A DNA stretch of 64,000 nt, from NCBI GenBank assembly GCA_902610515.1, contig CACLVZ010000005.1:1-64000 (forward strand), written 5' to 3'. The DNA is from an uncultured Pelagibacteraceae bacterium (GTDB lineage: Bacteria > Pseudomonadota > Alphaproteobacteria > Pelagibacterales > Pelagibacteraceae). Below the pieces are notes generated by a model that saw nothing but the letters and a program-made list of their open reading frames with translations, was not told the origin of the DNA and did not search any database. The stretch's first letter is position 1. Every line of letters starts with the position of its first letter. The translations under genes were made by a program, and so were the position numbers. Below are positions 19,069 to 27,621 of the stretch, one piece after another.

Positions 19069-19860
19069 ATGATCGGTCTAATTTTTGGTGAAACAAGTTT
19101 TCCAAAATATATTTTAAATAAAGTAAAAAAAAAGTATAAATATTTAATTATAGATTTGACCAAAAAAAAAATTTTTAAAAAAGATAAAAATTCTTATTCA
19201 GTATCCGTCGGTCAATTTGGTAAGATTATTTCAATTCTAAAATCAAAAAAATGTAATAAAGTTTTATTTGCTGGCAAAGTTAATAAACCAAAATTTAAAT
19301 CTCTAAAATTAGATTTTAAAGGTCTTTACTACATACCTAAAATTATTAAAAGTTCAAAATTAGGTGATGCAGCTATACTTAAACAAATAATTAAAATCTT
19401 AAAAAAAGAAAATATTCGAACCCTTAAATCAAATCAATTCAATCCAGAATTAAGTTTAACCAAAGGGAATTATACTAAAATTAAACCTAATAAAATTGAT
19501 AAGTCAGATATCTCCACTGCCATTAAAGCTCTAAAAAAAACAGGTAAATTTTCTAATATTCAAGGGGTTATTTCAAGAAACAATAAAGTAATATCCATTG
19601 AGACAGATAGCGGGACTCAATCAATGATAAAAAAAGTGAAAAAAATGCAGCAAAAACAAATTGGTGTTTTGGTAAAATTTCCTAAGCCCAGACAGGATTT
19701 AAGAATTGATCTTCCAACTGTAGGTTTAGCAACTTTGAAGCAGTGTAAACTTGCAGGTCTTAAAGGAATAGTACTCAAACATAAATCACATATTTTTTTA
19801 GAAAAAAGACAATGTGTTCAATTCGCTAATAAAAATAAAATGTTTATTTTAATAAAATGA
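19069..19860 (+). CDS. lpxI: UDP-2,3-diacylglucosamine diphosphatase LpxI
   Basis: Hydrolyses UDP-2,3-diacylglucosamine to lipid X. It is the alphaproteobacterial replacement for LpxH. The 263-residue protein has the LpxI two-domain organisation. Conserved segments are ISRNNKVISIETDSGTQ, LVKFPKPRQDLRIDLPT and the C-terminal AGLKGIVLK. It is basic and Lys-rich as expected at this GC content. It overlaps the next gene by 4 bp (ATGA). Confidence 0.9.
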   Translation: MIGLIFGETSFPKYILNKVKKKYKYLIIDLTKKKIFKKDKNSYSVSVGQFGKIISILKSKKCNKVLFAGKVNKPKFKSLKLDFKGLYYIPKIIKSSKLGDAAILKQIIKILKKENIRTLKSNQFNPELSLTKGNYTKIKPNKIDKSDISTAIKALKKTGKFSNIQGVISRNNKVISIETDSGTQSMIKKVKKMQQKQIGVLVKFPKPRQDLRIDLPTVGLATLKQCKLAGLKGIVLKHKSHIFLEKRQCVQFANKNKMFILIK

Positions 19861-20912
19861 AAAAAATTATATTTTTAACTTTATTTCTTTTTACAAATTT
19901 GAACGCTGAAGAATTTAAATTAGAAAGAATAGCTTCTGGATTTGAAAAACCTTGGAGTTTGACTTTCGTAAATGATAATTCTCTCCTCGTAACTGAAAAA
20001 CCTGGAAATATAAAACTCATTAATATTAAAGAAAAAAAAGTTAATAAAATTTTGCATAATTTAAAAATTTTAGAAGATGGGCAAGGAGGGCTTTTAGATA
20101 TTCTATTTAAAAATGAGTTAGTTTTTGTATCTTATTCTGAGGATAGAGGAAATGGAATGTCTAGTACGTCAGTGGCTAAAGCTAATTTTGACTCAACTAA
20201 AATGAAATTTATCAATATTTTTCAAGCAGAGCCTCCAATTAATTCTGGTTACCATTTTGGTTCAAGATTAACAATTAAAAATAAAAATCTATACGTGACT
20301 GTTGGAGAAAGAGGAAAAGGAATGATTGCACAGGATCCAACCAAACATCCTGGCAGTATTGTAAGAATAAATTTAGATGGTTCTATTCCTAAAGATAATC
20401 CTAAATTCATTGATAAACAAGATTGGTTGCCTGAGATTTATCAAATTGGGGTAAGAAATCCTCAAGGCATGAGTCTTTCGCCTTTTGATAAAAAGATATA
20501 TTTGACCAATCATGGAGCAAGAGGAGGTGATTGGTTTGGTACAGCTAATAAAGGGGAAAACTATGGTTGGAAAATCTTAGGATGGGGAGGAACTAATTAT
20601 TCTGGTACAAAAATTGGACCTAAATGGAAGCCTGGTTTTACTAAAGCTATAAAATATTGGGTGCCATCAATTGCTGTAAGCGCTATGGTCATCTACAAAG
20701 GAAACACATTTAGCGAGTGGGATGGAGACGCATTAATTACTTCACTTAAAGACCAGTCATTACGCAAAATTGAATTTGATGAACAAAAATTTATTAATGA
20801 AGAAATAATTTTTAAAAGCAGCATAGGTAGAATAAGAGATATCAAAATACACCAAACCGGAGATTTATATTTGTTATCTGATAATGGTGGACTTTGGCGG
20901 ATGTATAAATGA
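19857..20912 (+). CDS. Secreted PQQ-dependent sugar dehydrogenase-like beta-propeller
   Basis: Resembles the soluble aldose sugar dehydrogenase (YliI/GSDH) family, periplasmic quinoprotein beta-propellers that oxidise aldoses. A signal peptide of about 17 residues (ending LNA) precedes the family opening FEKPWSLTFV. The pattern DGQGGLLDI is followed by the active-site-type YHFGSR, GVRNPQGM and a HGARGGD segment. Length 351 residues. It is embedded between lpxI and lpxB with 4-bp overlaps on both sides, where lpxB would normally follow directly. Cofactor use is family knowledge; no PQQ synthesis genes are in the window. Confidence 0.85.
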   Translation: MKKIIFLTLFLFTNLNAEEFKLERIASGFEKPWSLTFVNDNSLLVTEKPGNIKLINIKEKKVNKILHNLKILEDGQGGLLDILFKNELVFVSYSEDRGNGMSSTSVAKANFDSTKMKFINIFQAEPPINSGYHFGSRLTIKNKNLYVTVGERGKGMIAQDPTKHPGSIVRINLDGSIPKDNPKFIDKQDWLPEIYQIGVRNPQGMSLSPFDKKIYLTNHGARGGDWFGTANKGENYGWKILGWGGTNYSGTKIGPKWKPGFTKAIKYWVPSIAVSAMVIYKGNTFSEWDGDALITSLKDQSLRKIEFDEQKFINEEIIFKSSIGRIRDIKIHQTGDLYLLSDNGGLWRMYK

Positions 20913-22039
20913 AAAAAATATTTATTTTAACTGGAGAACCATCGGGAGATAGACTTGCATCTAAAGTAATCGGAGAATTGAAAAAACAAAATTCTAATCT
21001 CGATTTTTTGTCAGTTGGAGGAGAAGGTTTAAAATCTCTAGGAATTAAATCAGTTTGTAATTTAAAAGATGTAACTTACATTGGTTTTACAAACGTCATA
21101 TTAAATATTTTTAAGATTAAAAAAAAAATTGATCAAACTGTTGAAGAAATAATTAAATTTAATCCAGACATTCTTTTTTCAGTAGATAGTCCAGACTTTA
21201 CTTTAAGAGTTGCTGAAAGAGTTAAGAAAATAAACTCAAAAGTAAAAACAATTCATTATGTTGCACCCCAAGTATGGGTTTGGAGAGAAGGAAGAGTAAA
21301 AAAAATAAAAAAGTTCATTGATCATATCTTATTACTTTTTAATTTTGAAAAACCTTATTTTGACAAAGAGAATATGAGCAATGAATTTGTTGGCCACCCA
21401 CTTTTAGATGACTCCAAAGAGAGTGCAATTGATATAAATCAAATTTTAGATAAGAATAAGGCTTTAATATCAATTTTTCCAGGCAGCAGGTCCTCAGAAA
21501 TAAATATTTTAATGCCTATATTGCTAGAATTTATAAATTTGATGAATAAAAATTATGAGGATTTTGTTTTTATTTTTCATGCAACAAAGGATCATTATAA
21601 ATTGATCAATTCTTTCATTAAAACGAAAGATTATAAAAATTGCGAAATAATTAGCGACGATAAGATAAAAGCACATACTCTTAAAAAATCTGTGTTTGCC
21701 ATTGCCAAGTCAGGGACGGTTTCATTAGAAATTTGTAAATGTAAAATACCTTCAATTATTTTATATAAAATGAATTTATTAAATTATTTAATTGTAAAAT
21801 CTTTAGTTAAGATAAAATTTGCTAATATAATTAACATCGCAGCTGGCAAAGAGATTATTCCTGAATTACTTCAGTCAAATTGTAATCCAAAAAATTTATT
21901 TAAACAAGTAAGCTCATTTATAAACGATCCTAATAAAATTAAAGATCAAGTCAATAAAACTCAATCAATTTTAAATCAATTTAAAACAAGCACTCCCTCG
22001 GTAGAACTTGCAAGTAAAGCACTGAGTAAATTTTTATAA
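20909..22039 (+). CDS. lpxB: Lipid-A-disaccharide synthase
   Basis: Condenses lipid X with UDP-diacylglucosamine to the lipid A disaccharide; peripheral inner-membrane GT19 glycosyltransferase. The opening ILTGEPSGDRLA, SVGGEGL, then YVAPQVWVWREGR and FPGSRSSEI are diagnostic. The C-terminal AKSGTVSLEI segment completes the fold. Length 376 residues. It is the last gene of the plus-strand envelope run. The next gene is convergent with a 1-bp gap, and this point marks the left boundary of the catabolic island. Confidence 0.95.
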   Translation: MKKIFILTGEPSGDRLASKVIGELKKQNSNLDFLSVGGEGLKSLGIKSVCNLKDVTYIGFTNVILNIFKIKKKIDQTVEEIIKFNPDILFSVDSPDFTLRVAERVKKINSKVKTIHYVAPQVWVWREGRVKKIKKFIDHILLLFNFEKPYFDKENMSNEFVGHPLLDDSKESAIDINQILDKNKALISIFPGSRSSEINILMPILLEFINLMNKNYEDFVFIFHATKDHYKLINSFIKTKDYKNCEIISDDKIKAHTLKKSVFAIAKSGTVSLEICKCKIPSIILYKMNLLNYLIVKSLVKIKFANIINIAAGKEIIPELLQSNCNPKNLFKQVSSFINDPNKIKDQVNKTQSILNQFKTSTPSVELASKALSKFL

Positions 22040-22040
22040 T

Positions 22041-22952
22041 CTATTCAACCGTAGCTTTTTTAAATACTTTAGCGCAAATTTTTTGAGCTATTAAACTTTG
22101 ATTCAGTAGAAAAGGTCCTTTTTTTTCCAAAAACTCTTTTAGACATTTTAAGTAAGACTCTTTGTGTCTTATAGAAAAATCCATAGATAACGTTTTTTTA
22201 ACAGCATAATTGTCAGAGTTATAAAAAAAACCTTTTCCATAAATTTTAATTACTTCTATATTTCCTACTGCACATTTCCTACTAAATAAAAATTCAACAT
22301 TAGTCCCATTCTTAAATTGCATATTGATTATTGCATCTGAAAAGTCTCCTTTATTTAAAAAATTATCCTTACTAATTGATTTTGAAATCACAATTATTTT
22401 TTTGGGTATTGAGTTACTTAACCAACAAGCTAAATCAAAAAAATGGTAACCTTTATCAAAAAAAAGCCCTCCATTCCTGATTGACAGATTTAAGTTATGA
22501 TTTGCAGACTTAGATATGATTTGAATAGTTTCTACTTTCTTTTTTTTAATTTTATGTTTTAGGGAAATATACTCTTTAGCAAATCTTCGATTTAAACCTA
22601 CCCCGAACTTAATTTTATTTTTTTTAATCAATCTTTTTATTTTATCAAGATTTTTATTATTCATGGTAATGGGTTTTTCACAATAAATTATTTTTTTGAA
22701 TTTGATCAATTTCATAATATAAAAATCATGTGTAGAAGTTGGAGATGCAATTACAAAAAGATCAATATCCTTTTTTTTTAATATCATATTAAAGTTATTT
22801 GAGGTTTTGCATTTAAACTTTTTTGAAATCTTTCTGCTCAGCTTATAATTTTTATCAAATACGTAGCTTAATGAAGTTTTTTTTAATTTTAATAAACTTT
22901 CACAGTGAATTTGGCCTATAGTTGATAATCCTATTACACAGGATTTTATCAT
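22041..22952 (-). CDS. Gfo/Idh/MocA-family oxidoreductase A
   Basis: NAD(P)-dependent dehydrogenase of the glucose-fructose oxidoreductase/inositol dehydrogenase superfamily. It has an N-terminal Rossmann domain (short GLSTIG nucleotide loop) and the CEKPIT motif with the catalytic-type lysine, followed by a C-terminal alpha/beta substrate domain. At 303 residues it is short and very Lys-rich. It is the last gene of the leftward operon and the third member of this family in a row. Substrate cannot be assigned; polyols, sugars or sugar acids are usual. The glycine-rich loop is less canonical than in its two neighbours. Confidence 0.8.
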   Translation of the reverse strand: MIKSCVIGLSTIGQIHCESLLKLKKTSLSYVFDKNYKLSRKISKKFKCKTSNNFNMILKKKDIDLFVIASPTSTHDFYIMKLIKFKKIIYCEKPITMNNKNLDKIKRLIKKNKIKFGVGLNRRFAKEYISLKHKIKKKKVETIQIISKSANHNLNLSIRNGGLFFDKGYHFFDLACWLSNSIPKKIIVISKSISKDNFLNKGDFSDAIINMQFKNGTNVEFLFSRKCAVGNIEVIKIYGKGFFYNSDNYAVKKTLSMDFSIRHKESYLKCLKEFLEKKGPFLLNQSLIAQKICAKVFKKATVE

Positions 22953-24083
22953 TTAAAATGTCACCCATTTTTTTCTAGCTGATGACTTAACGCATCCATC
23001 TATAAATTTTGCTGTAAGCAAACCTTCGTAAGCAGTTGGAAAATAAAATCTTCTTTTACTTTTATTAGAATTAATTTTTGAAGCAATTTCTTTATATAAA
23101 TTAGAAAAAGCACTTAAATATCCTTCTGGATGTCCATATTTAATTCTTGAAAATTTTTTTGAAAAACCACTCTCATTAAACCCTCTTTCAAGAATTTTAG
23201 TAGCGCCGTTGGCAGCGTTATATTTTAAATATCCAGGTTTATTTTGTACCCATTCTAAACTTCCTTTAGAACCAAAAATTCTTATTCGTAATCCGTAAAC
23301 TCCACCTTTAGCAGTTGTAGAAGCCCAAAATAATCCTTTTGCCCCATTTTCGTAATTTATAAAAACTTGAGCATTAGTATCAAATTTAATCTTTTTTGAG
23401 TATTGCTTTATATCAGCAAATAAACTTTTTCCTTTAAGGCCAGTCATATAATTACATAGGTGATACGCATGAGATCCAATTTCATTTAATACCGTAGAAA
23501 CCCCAGCTATCTTTTTATCTAATTTCCATTTGAACACTTTTTTAGCATTACCAGGAGTAATTTTTTTTCCATTTGACCAGTCTTGAACATATTCGACATT
23601 AATGTACTCAACATCTCCGATTTTTCTATCTTCAATTAACTTTTTTGCTTGTCTAACCATAGGGTAGGCTGAGTAATTATGAGTTAGTCCATAAACTATT
23701 TTTTTATTTTTCTTAATTGACTTAAAAAGCTTTTTAGCTTGAGGTAGAGATCCTGCAAAAGGTTTATCAGATATCACATGAATATTATTTTTAATAAATA
23801 ATTCCGCTATTTCTTGATGGCTTCCAGGAGGAGTCATAATTGCAACCACTTGGATTCCTTTTTTGATCTTTCTTTCAAAAAAGCAGAGGTCTTTATAATT
23901 TTTGTAACATCTATTTTTTTTTATTCCTATGCTTGTTCCAAATGATTGGTTAATTTTGTAATTTCTTGTAAAAACACCTGCTACAATCTCATATTTATCA
24001 TCAAATCTTGAAGCTATTCTATGGACATGACCAATCCAAGAACCAGGGCCTCCACCGATAATTCCAAGTCTTAACTTTTTCAT
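22953..24083 (-). CDS. Gfo/Idh/MocA-family oxidoreductase B
   Basis: Predicted NAD(P)-dependent dehydrogenase acting on a polyol, sugar or related hydroxy compound. GIIGGGPGSWIGHVHR forms the nucleotide-binding loop, SDKPFAG carries the family lysine, and NEIGSHAYHL provides the expected active-site His region. The frame opens with a TTG just before an ATG. I choose the ATG (first base 24083), giving 376 residues and a TGATG overlap with the preceding gene. Length and C-terminal domain resemble the longer oxidoreductases of sugar and inositol degradation clusters. Confidence 0.85.
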   Translation of the reverse strand: MKKLRLGIIGGGPGSWIGHVHRIASRFDDKYEIVAGVFTRNYKINQSFGTSIGIKKNRCYKNYKDLCFFERKIKKGIQVVAIMTPPGSHQEIAELFIKNNIHVISDKPFAGSLPQAKKLFKSIKKNKKIVYGLTHNYSAYPMVRQAKKLIEDRKIGDVEYINVEYVQDWSNGKKITPGNAKKVFKWKLDKKIAGVSTVLNEIGSHAYHLCNYMTGLKGKSLFADIKQYSKKIKFDTNAQVFINYENGAKGLFWASTTAKGGVYGLRIRIFGSKGSLEWVQNKPGYLKYNAANGATKILERGFNESGFSKKFSRIKYGHPEGYLSAFSNLYKEIASKINSNKSKRRFYFPTAYEGLLTAKFIDGCVKSSARKKWVTF

Positions 24084-25123
24084 CAATTAACTCTAACTTT
24101 TTTTCCAGTTTTATTACTTCGAATTATGGCATCAAAAATTTTAAGCGATTGCAAGCCATCATTTCCACTTACTTTAGGTTTAGCTTTACCCAGCACAACG
24201 TCACATAAATGATCTATTTGATTTATTAGGGTAAATCTACTTAGTCGAATATTAAAATCTTTATGATAAATTGGCTTCCACCAACTTCTCTCACCTTTGT
24301 TATACCAATGTTTTAAGTTAGGAAATTGTATAGATCCTTTAGTCCCGCCAATATAATAAGCAGACTGATTTGTAATTGGATAAGCTGGATTTTCTCCGGC
24401 TGTTAATTCGTAACTATATGGAGCTACAATAGTGTCAGAAACACTTAACGTGCATAAAGTTCCACTTTTAAATGTAAAATTTACGATTGCAGTATCTTCG
24501 ACCTTATACTTTCTAATTTTATTAGAAGCTGTAGCTTGAACGTGTGTGACTGTACCCAATAAATAAGATATTAAATCTATATCGTGAACAAGGTTAATAC
24601 CTAAAGGTCCACCGCCTTTTTTAATACGCCATTTCTCTTTATACCAATCATCATTTTTAAATAACCAACACATAACATTTGCTGCCACTATTTTTCCTAA
24701 ATTTCCGCTATCAATCTGTTTTTTTACTTTTGTTACAATAGTATTGTGTCTTCTATGATAACCAATAAGAAGGTGAGTTTTATTTCTTTTTGAACTTTGA
24801 ATTATTTTTTTTGCCTTTAAAATATTATCTGAAATTGGTTTCTCTAATAAGACTGGTATTTTAGCGTTTAAGAAACTGATTGTATGTTTTTCATGAAACT
24901 GATTAGGGGTAGCTACAATCACAGCATCTGGTTTATCGTTTTTTAATAACTCTTTTGACGAACTATGAAATGGAACTTTAAATTTTTTGGCATGAATTTC
25001 TGATTTTTTATTTAAATCGACTATTGAGTGTAATTTAGCTTTTTTAGATAAATTTAATGCTTTTAAATGTTGACTTCCCATTAGCCCAATTCCTACAACT
25101 GCTATTTTAACTTTGTTTTTCAT
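24083..25123 (-). CDS. Gfo/Idh/MocA-family oxidoreductase C
   Basis: The most canonical of three adjacent family members. The Rossmann loop VGIGLMGSQH is at 10-19. VATPNQFHE follows, then LEKPIS with the catalytic-type lysine, and NLVHDIDLISYLLG, matching the conserved active-site His. Length 346 residues. Three different paralogues in one operon suggest sequential or stereochemically distinct oxidations, or oxidation/reduction couples, of one substrate. The gene shares one base with its downstream partner and with the CitE-like gene upstream. Confidence 0.87.
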   Translation of the reverse strand: MKNKVKIAVVGIGLMGSQHLKALNLSKKAKLHSIVDLNKKSEIHAKKFKVPFHSSSKELLKNDKPDAVIVATPNQFHEKHTISFLNAKIPVLLEKPISDNILKAKKIIQSSKRNKTHLLIGYHRRHNTIVTKVKKQIDSGNLGKIVAANVMCWLFKNDDWYKEKWRIKKGGGPLGINLVHDIDLISYLLGTVTHVQATASNKIRKYKVEDTAIVNFTFKSGTLCTLSVSDTIVAPYSYELTAGENPAYPITNQSAYYIGGTKGSIQFPNLKHWYNKGERSWWKPIYHKDFNIRLSRFTLINQIDHLCDVVLGKAKPKVSGNDGLQSLKIFDAIIRSNKTGKKVRVN

Positions 25124-25773
25124 TAAAATATTTTATTTGATATATCAATTTGATCTGGATGAATACATGCTTTACCACCAAAACCTAATTTTTTTACCAA
25201 ATTACATGAGACTTCGAATCCATTCAAATTCTTAAAATTTAGATAAGAGGTATCTATTGGTTTTTGAATATTTTTAGACTTATTAACTATATTTTTTCTA
25301 AATTCTAATATTTCTTTTTCATCTTCTGAAACTTTCAGATTTATTGATTTAGCTAAATCATGAGAGCCGAAAGATATAATTTTGACTCTTTCTTTAAAAG
25401 AGCAGATTTCTTCAAGATTAGCTAGTCCGTTTATACTTTCCAAAATTGGGATTATATCAGTTTTCAATTTCTCAGTTTTTTTTAATAGTATATCTATCTC
25501 AATTAATTGTTTTTTTGTTTCTGTAAACGGAAGAAATATCCCAGGAAATTTTTCAGAAGTTACAAATTCTAAATCTGAATTATTATTTATCCTTATATAT
25601 GTTTGATCTTTATTAACATTGCACTCTTTTATAATTTTTTTAGCCAGATGCTTATGATTTTCAGGAACGGTTGATTCTAAGTCAAGAACTATTAAATCTG
25701 AATTTAATGTATAAGCCTTTTTAATTTTTTTTTCTTCATGTCCAGGAACAAATAAAACAGATCTATATTTCAT
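25123..25773 (-). CDS. HpcH/HpaI aldolase / CitE-like lyase
   Basis: TIM-barrel lyase of the citrate-lyase-beta family, which cleaves or forms C-C bonds in acyl-CoA or 2-oxo acid substrates (malyl-CoA, citramalyl-CoA and similar). RSVLFVPGHEEK is the usual CitE opening. VLDLEST provides an acidic metal-site residue, and PILESINGLANLEEI contains the conserved Glu. The C-terminal GFGGKACIHPDQI is very characteristic. At 216 residues it is shorter than typical CitE-like proteins (270-300), mainly in the middle. It overlaps the enolase-family gene by 11 bp. Reaction direction and substrate are unknown. Confidence 0.85.
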   Translation of the reverse strand: MKYRSVLFVPGHEEKKIKKAYTLNSDLIVLDLESTVPENHKHLAKKIIKECNVNKDQTYIRINNNSDLEFVTSEKFPGIFLPFTETKKQLIEIDILLKKTEKLKTDIIPILESINGLANLEEICSFKERVKIISFGSHDLAKSINLKVSEDEKEILEFRKNIVNKSKNIQKPIDTSYLNFKNLNGFEVSCNLVKKLGFGGKACIHPDQIDISNKIF

Positions 25774-26851
25774 ATTTACTTAATTTATTATAATCTAAAT
25801 CAATACCAAGGCCTGGTCCTGAAGGTAATTTATATTTCCCATTTAATGCTCTTTTAAAATTAGGGTAAAATTCTTGATCGATATCTAAATAGAATCTTTC
25901 AATATAAGTATCCTTTTTCATTAATGCAGCTAATTGAAGTGTAGCTAAAAAACCTGGTCCAAAATAAGCAGTATGAGGCATTACAGAGATATCATTTTTT
26001 TCTGCATGCTGAATTATCTTGAACATCTCGTAAATACCGCCAACTTTTATTACAGACGGTTGAACAAAAGTAACTGCTTTTTGTTTAATCATTGATTTAA
26101 ACTCAAATTCTGTACATGCATTCTCTCCACAAGCTATAGGTATCCCTAGTTCTTTTTTTAATTTTGCGAGAGTTTCATAATCTTCTGGTGGGTAAATAGG
26201 TTCTTCTAACCAAGTGAGTTTCATGCTTTTTAAAAAATCTTTTTTGGATATAGTTTCTTCATAAGTCCAAGGACAATTAGTGTCTAACATTAAAGATAAA
26301 TTACCTGTTCCTTTTCTACCAGCTTCAATACAATCATTTTCTATTTCATGAAGTTTTATAGCTTGATAACCATCATCTAATGATTGCTTACATTTTTGCT
26401 CTATAATTTTTGGATCTCCATATCTAAAAAGACTTGAATAGGCTTTAAATAGATCTTTATTTTTTTTCCCTAACAATTCATGAATTGGCTTATTTTTTTC
26501 TTTGCCTAAAGCATCCCATAATGCAATTTCAACACCAGATATTGCAAACATTGTTATTCCGTATCTCCCAAATAAGTGCAAAGATTTTTGAAGAGTTAAA
26601 AGAAGTTCTGGTATATTACTCATATCTTTTCCAACGAGTAGAGGAGCCACCATTTCTTCAATTGCAATTTTTACCGCTTTCCAACTTGTATAACCAAAAG
26701 CTTCACCCCAACCAATGATACCTTTATCTGTTTCAATTTTTACTAAGTTAAATTCTAAACTTTTCCATTCTTTTCCATGAAAAATTACCTTTTTTCCTCC
26801 ATGGCTAAACGGCATACTCAAAGTCATTGCTTTGATTGATTTAATTTTCAT
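25763..26851 (-). CDS. Mandelate racemase/muconate lactonizing-type enolase superfamily enzyme
   Basis: Abstracts a proton alpha to a carboxylate for dehydration, racemisation or cycloisomerisation. The 362-residue protein has the N-terminal capping domain and a TIM barrel. Metal ligands are D190 (LMLDTN), E216 (WLEEP) and E243 (CGENA). The catalytic lysine is K166 (IKLHE) and the distal His H293 (MPHTAYFG). The position that carries the Asp partner of that His in mandelate racemase appears to be S266 (QPSVIKVGG). The usual dyad may therefore be altered, and acid-sugar dehydratase versus racemase cannot be decided. It is flanked by a CitE-like lyase and a crotonase. Confidence 0.88.
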   Translation of the reverse strand: MKIKSIKAMTLSMPFSHGGKKVIFHGKEWKSLEFNLVKIETDKGIIGWGEAFGYTSWKAVKIAIEEMVAPLLVGKDMSNIPELLLTLQKSLHLFGRYGITMFAISGVEIALWDALGKEKNKPIHELLGKKNKDLFKAYSSLFRYGDPKIIEQKCKQSLDDGYQAIKLHEIENDCIEAGRKGTGNLSLMLDTNCPWTYEETISKKDFLKSMKLTWLEEPIYPPEDYETLAKLKKELGIPIACGENACTEFEFKSMIKQKAVTFVQPSVIKVGGIYEMFKIIQHAEKNDISVMPHTAYFGPGFLATLQLAALMKKDTYIERFYLDIDQEFYPNFKRALNGKYKLPSGPGLGIDLDYNKLSKYEI

Positions 26852-27621
26852 TATCTAAACTTTTTAAAATTTGGCTTTCTTTTTTCTAGAAAAGCTTTAG
26901 CACCTTCTGCCTGTTCTCCAGTTTTAAAATAACCAGGAGCAACTTCCTGAACCATACCTTTTTGGGTAATCTTTAAAATTTCTTCAAATTGTTTTCTAAA
27001 ACTGGCCTTTAATATCTTTAAACAAGTTGGTGCAGCTTTTAATATTTCATCGCCATACTTTTTAACTTCCTCATCTAATTTATCTTTCTTCACTACTGAA
27101 TTTATTAAGCCCCAATTCATCATCTCTTTTGCTGTGTACCTTTTACAAGTCATCCACATTTCTCTTGCTCGTTTATGTCCTAAAATATTTGCAGAATGGG
27201 CAACTATAGCTCCTCCGGCTGGAGAACCAACTCTGGGACCATTTTGTCCAAATATAGAATTCTCACTTGCAATAGTTAAATCACAGAAGTAAGCCATATG
27301 ATTTCCACCGCCAATTGCATATCCATCCACTTTAGCAATGATTGGTTTGCTACATTTTGTTAAGTGAATGTGAAATTCGTATTCATGATCTTGAAATTCT
27401 TTAGAACTTTCCCAATTCATATCGCCACCAGAGCAAAATGCTCTATCTCCAGCACCTGATAAAACTATTACTCCAACTTCTTTATCTTTTTCTGCAGCAT
27501 CAAGAGCTGCCTTAAGTTCATGAAGAGTTACTGGTGTAAAAGCATTTAATACCTTAGGTCTATTTATTGTGACATAAGCGTACTCGTCTTTAACTTCATA
27601 TAATATATCTTTAAATTGCAT
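26851..27621 (-). CDS. Crotonase-superfamily enzyme, BadI/MenB-like
   Basis: A 256-residue acyl-CoA enzyme. From memory of the families it resembles BadI (2-ketocyclohexanecarboxyl-CoA hydrolase) and MenB (naphthoyl-CoA synthase) more than ordinary enoyl-CoA hydratases. Points of similarity are the opening MQFKDILYEV, AGDRAFCSGGD (oxyanion hole), YAIGGGNHMA, the FGQNGPRVGS stretch, the KRAREMWMTCKRYTAKE helix and the ending FLEKRKPNF. BadI and MenB catalyse Dieckmann-type C-C cleavage or closure on CoA thioesters. A ring- or C-C-cleaving role after CoA activation is plausible here. The acyl-CoA synthetase immediately upstream overlaps by 11 bp. Confidence 0.83.
   Translation of the reverse strand: MQFKDILYEVKDEYAYVTINRPKVLNAFTPVTLHELKAALDAAEKDKEVGVIVLSGAGDRAFCSGGDMNWESSKEFQDHEYEFHIHLTKCSKPIIAKVDGYAIGGGNHMAYFCDLTIASENSIFGQNGPRVGSPAGGAIVAHSANILGHKRAREMWMTCKRYTAKEMMNWGLINSVVKKDKLDEEVKKYGDEILKAAPTCLKILKASFRKQFEEILKITQKGMVQEVAPGYFKTGEQAEGAKAFLEKRKPNFKKFR

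Noticed and set aside
22030-22050. A tRNA or attachment site at the left island boundary.
   Set aside because: lpxB and the convergent dehydrogenase are 1 bp apart; no tRNA, direct repeat or integrase is present, so classical site-specific integration is not supported.
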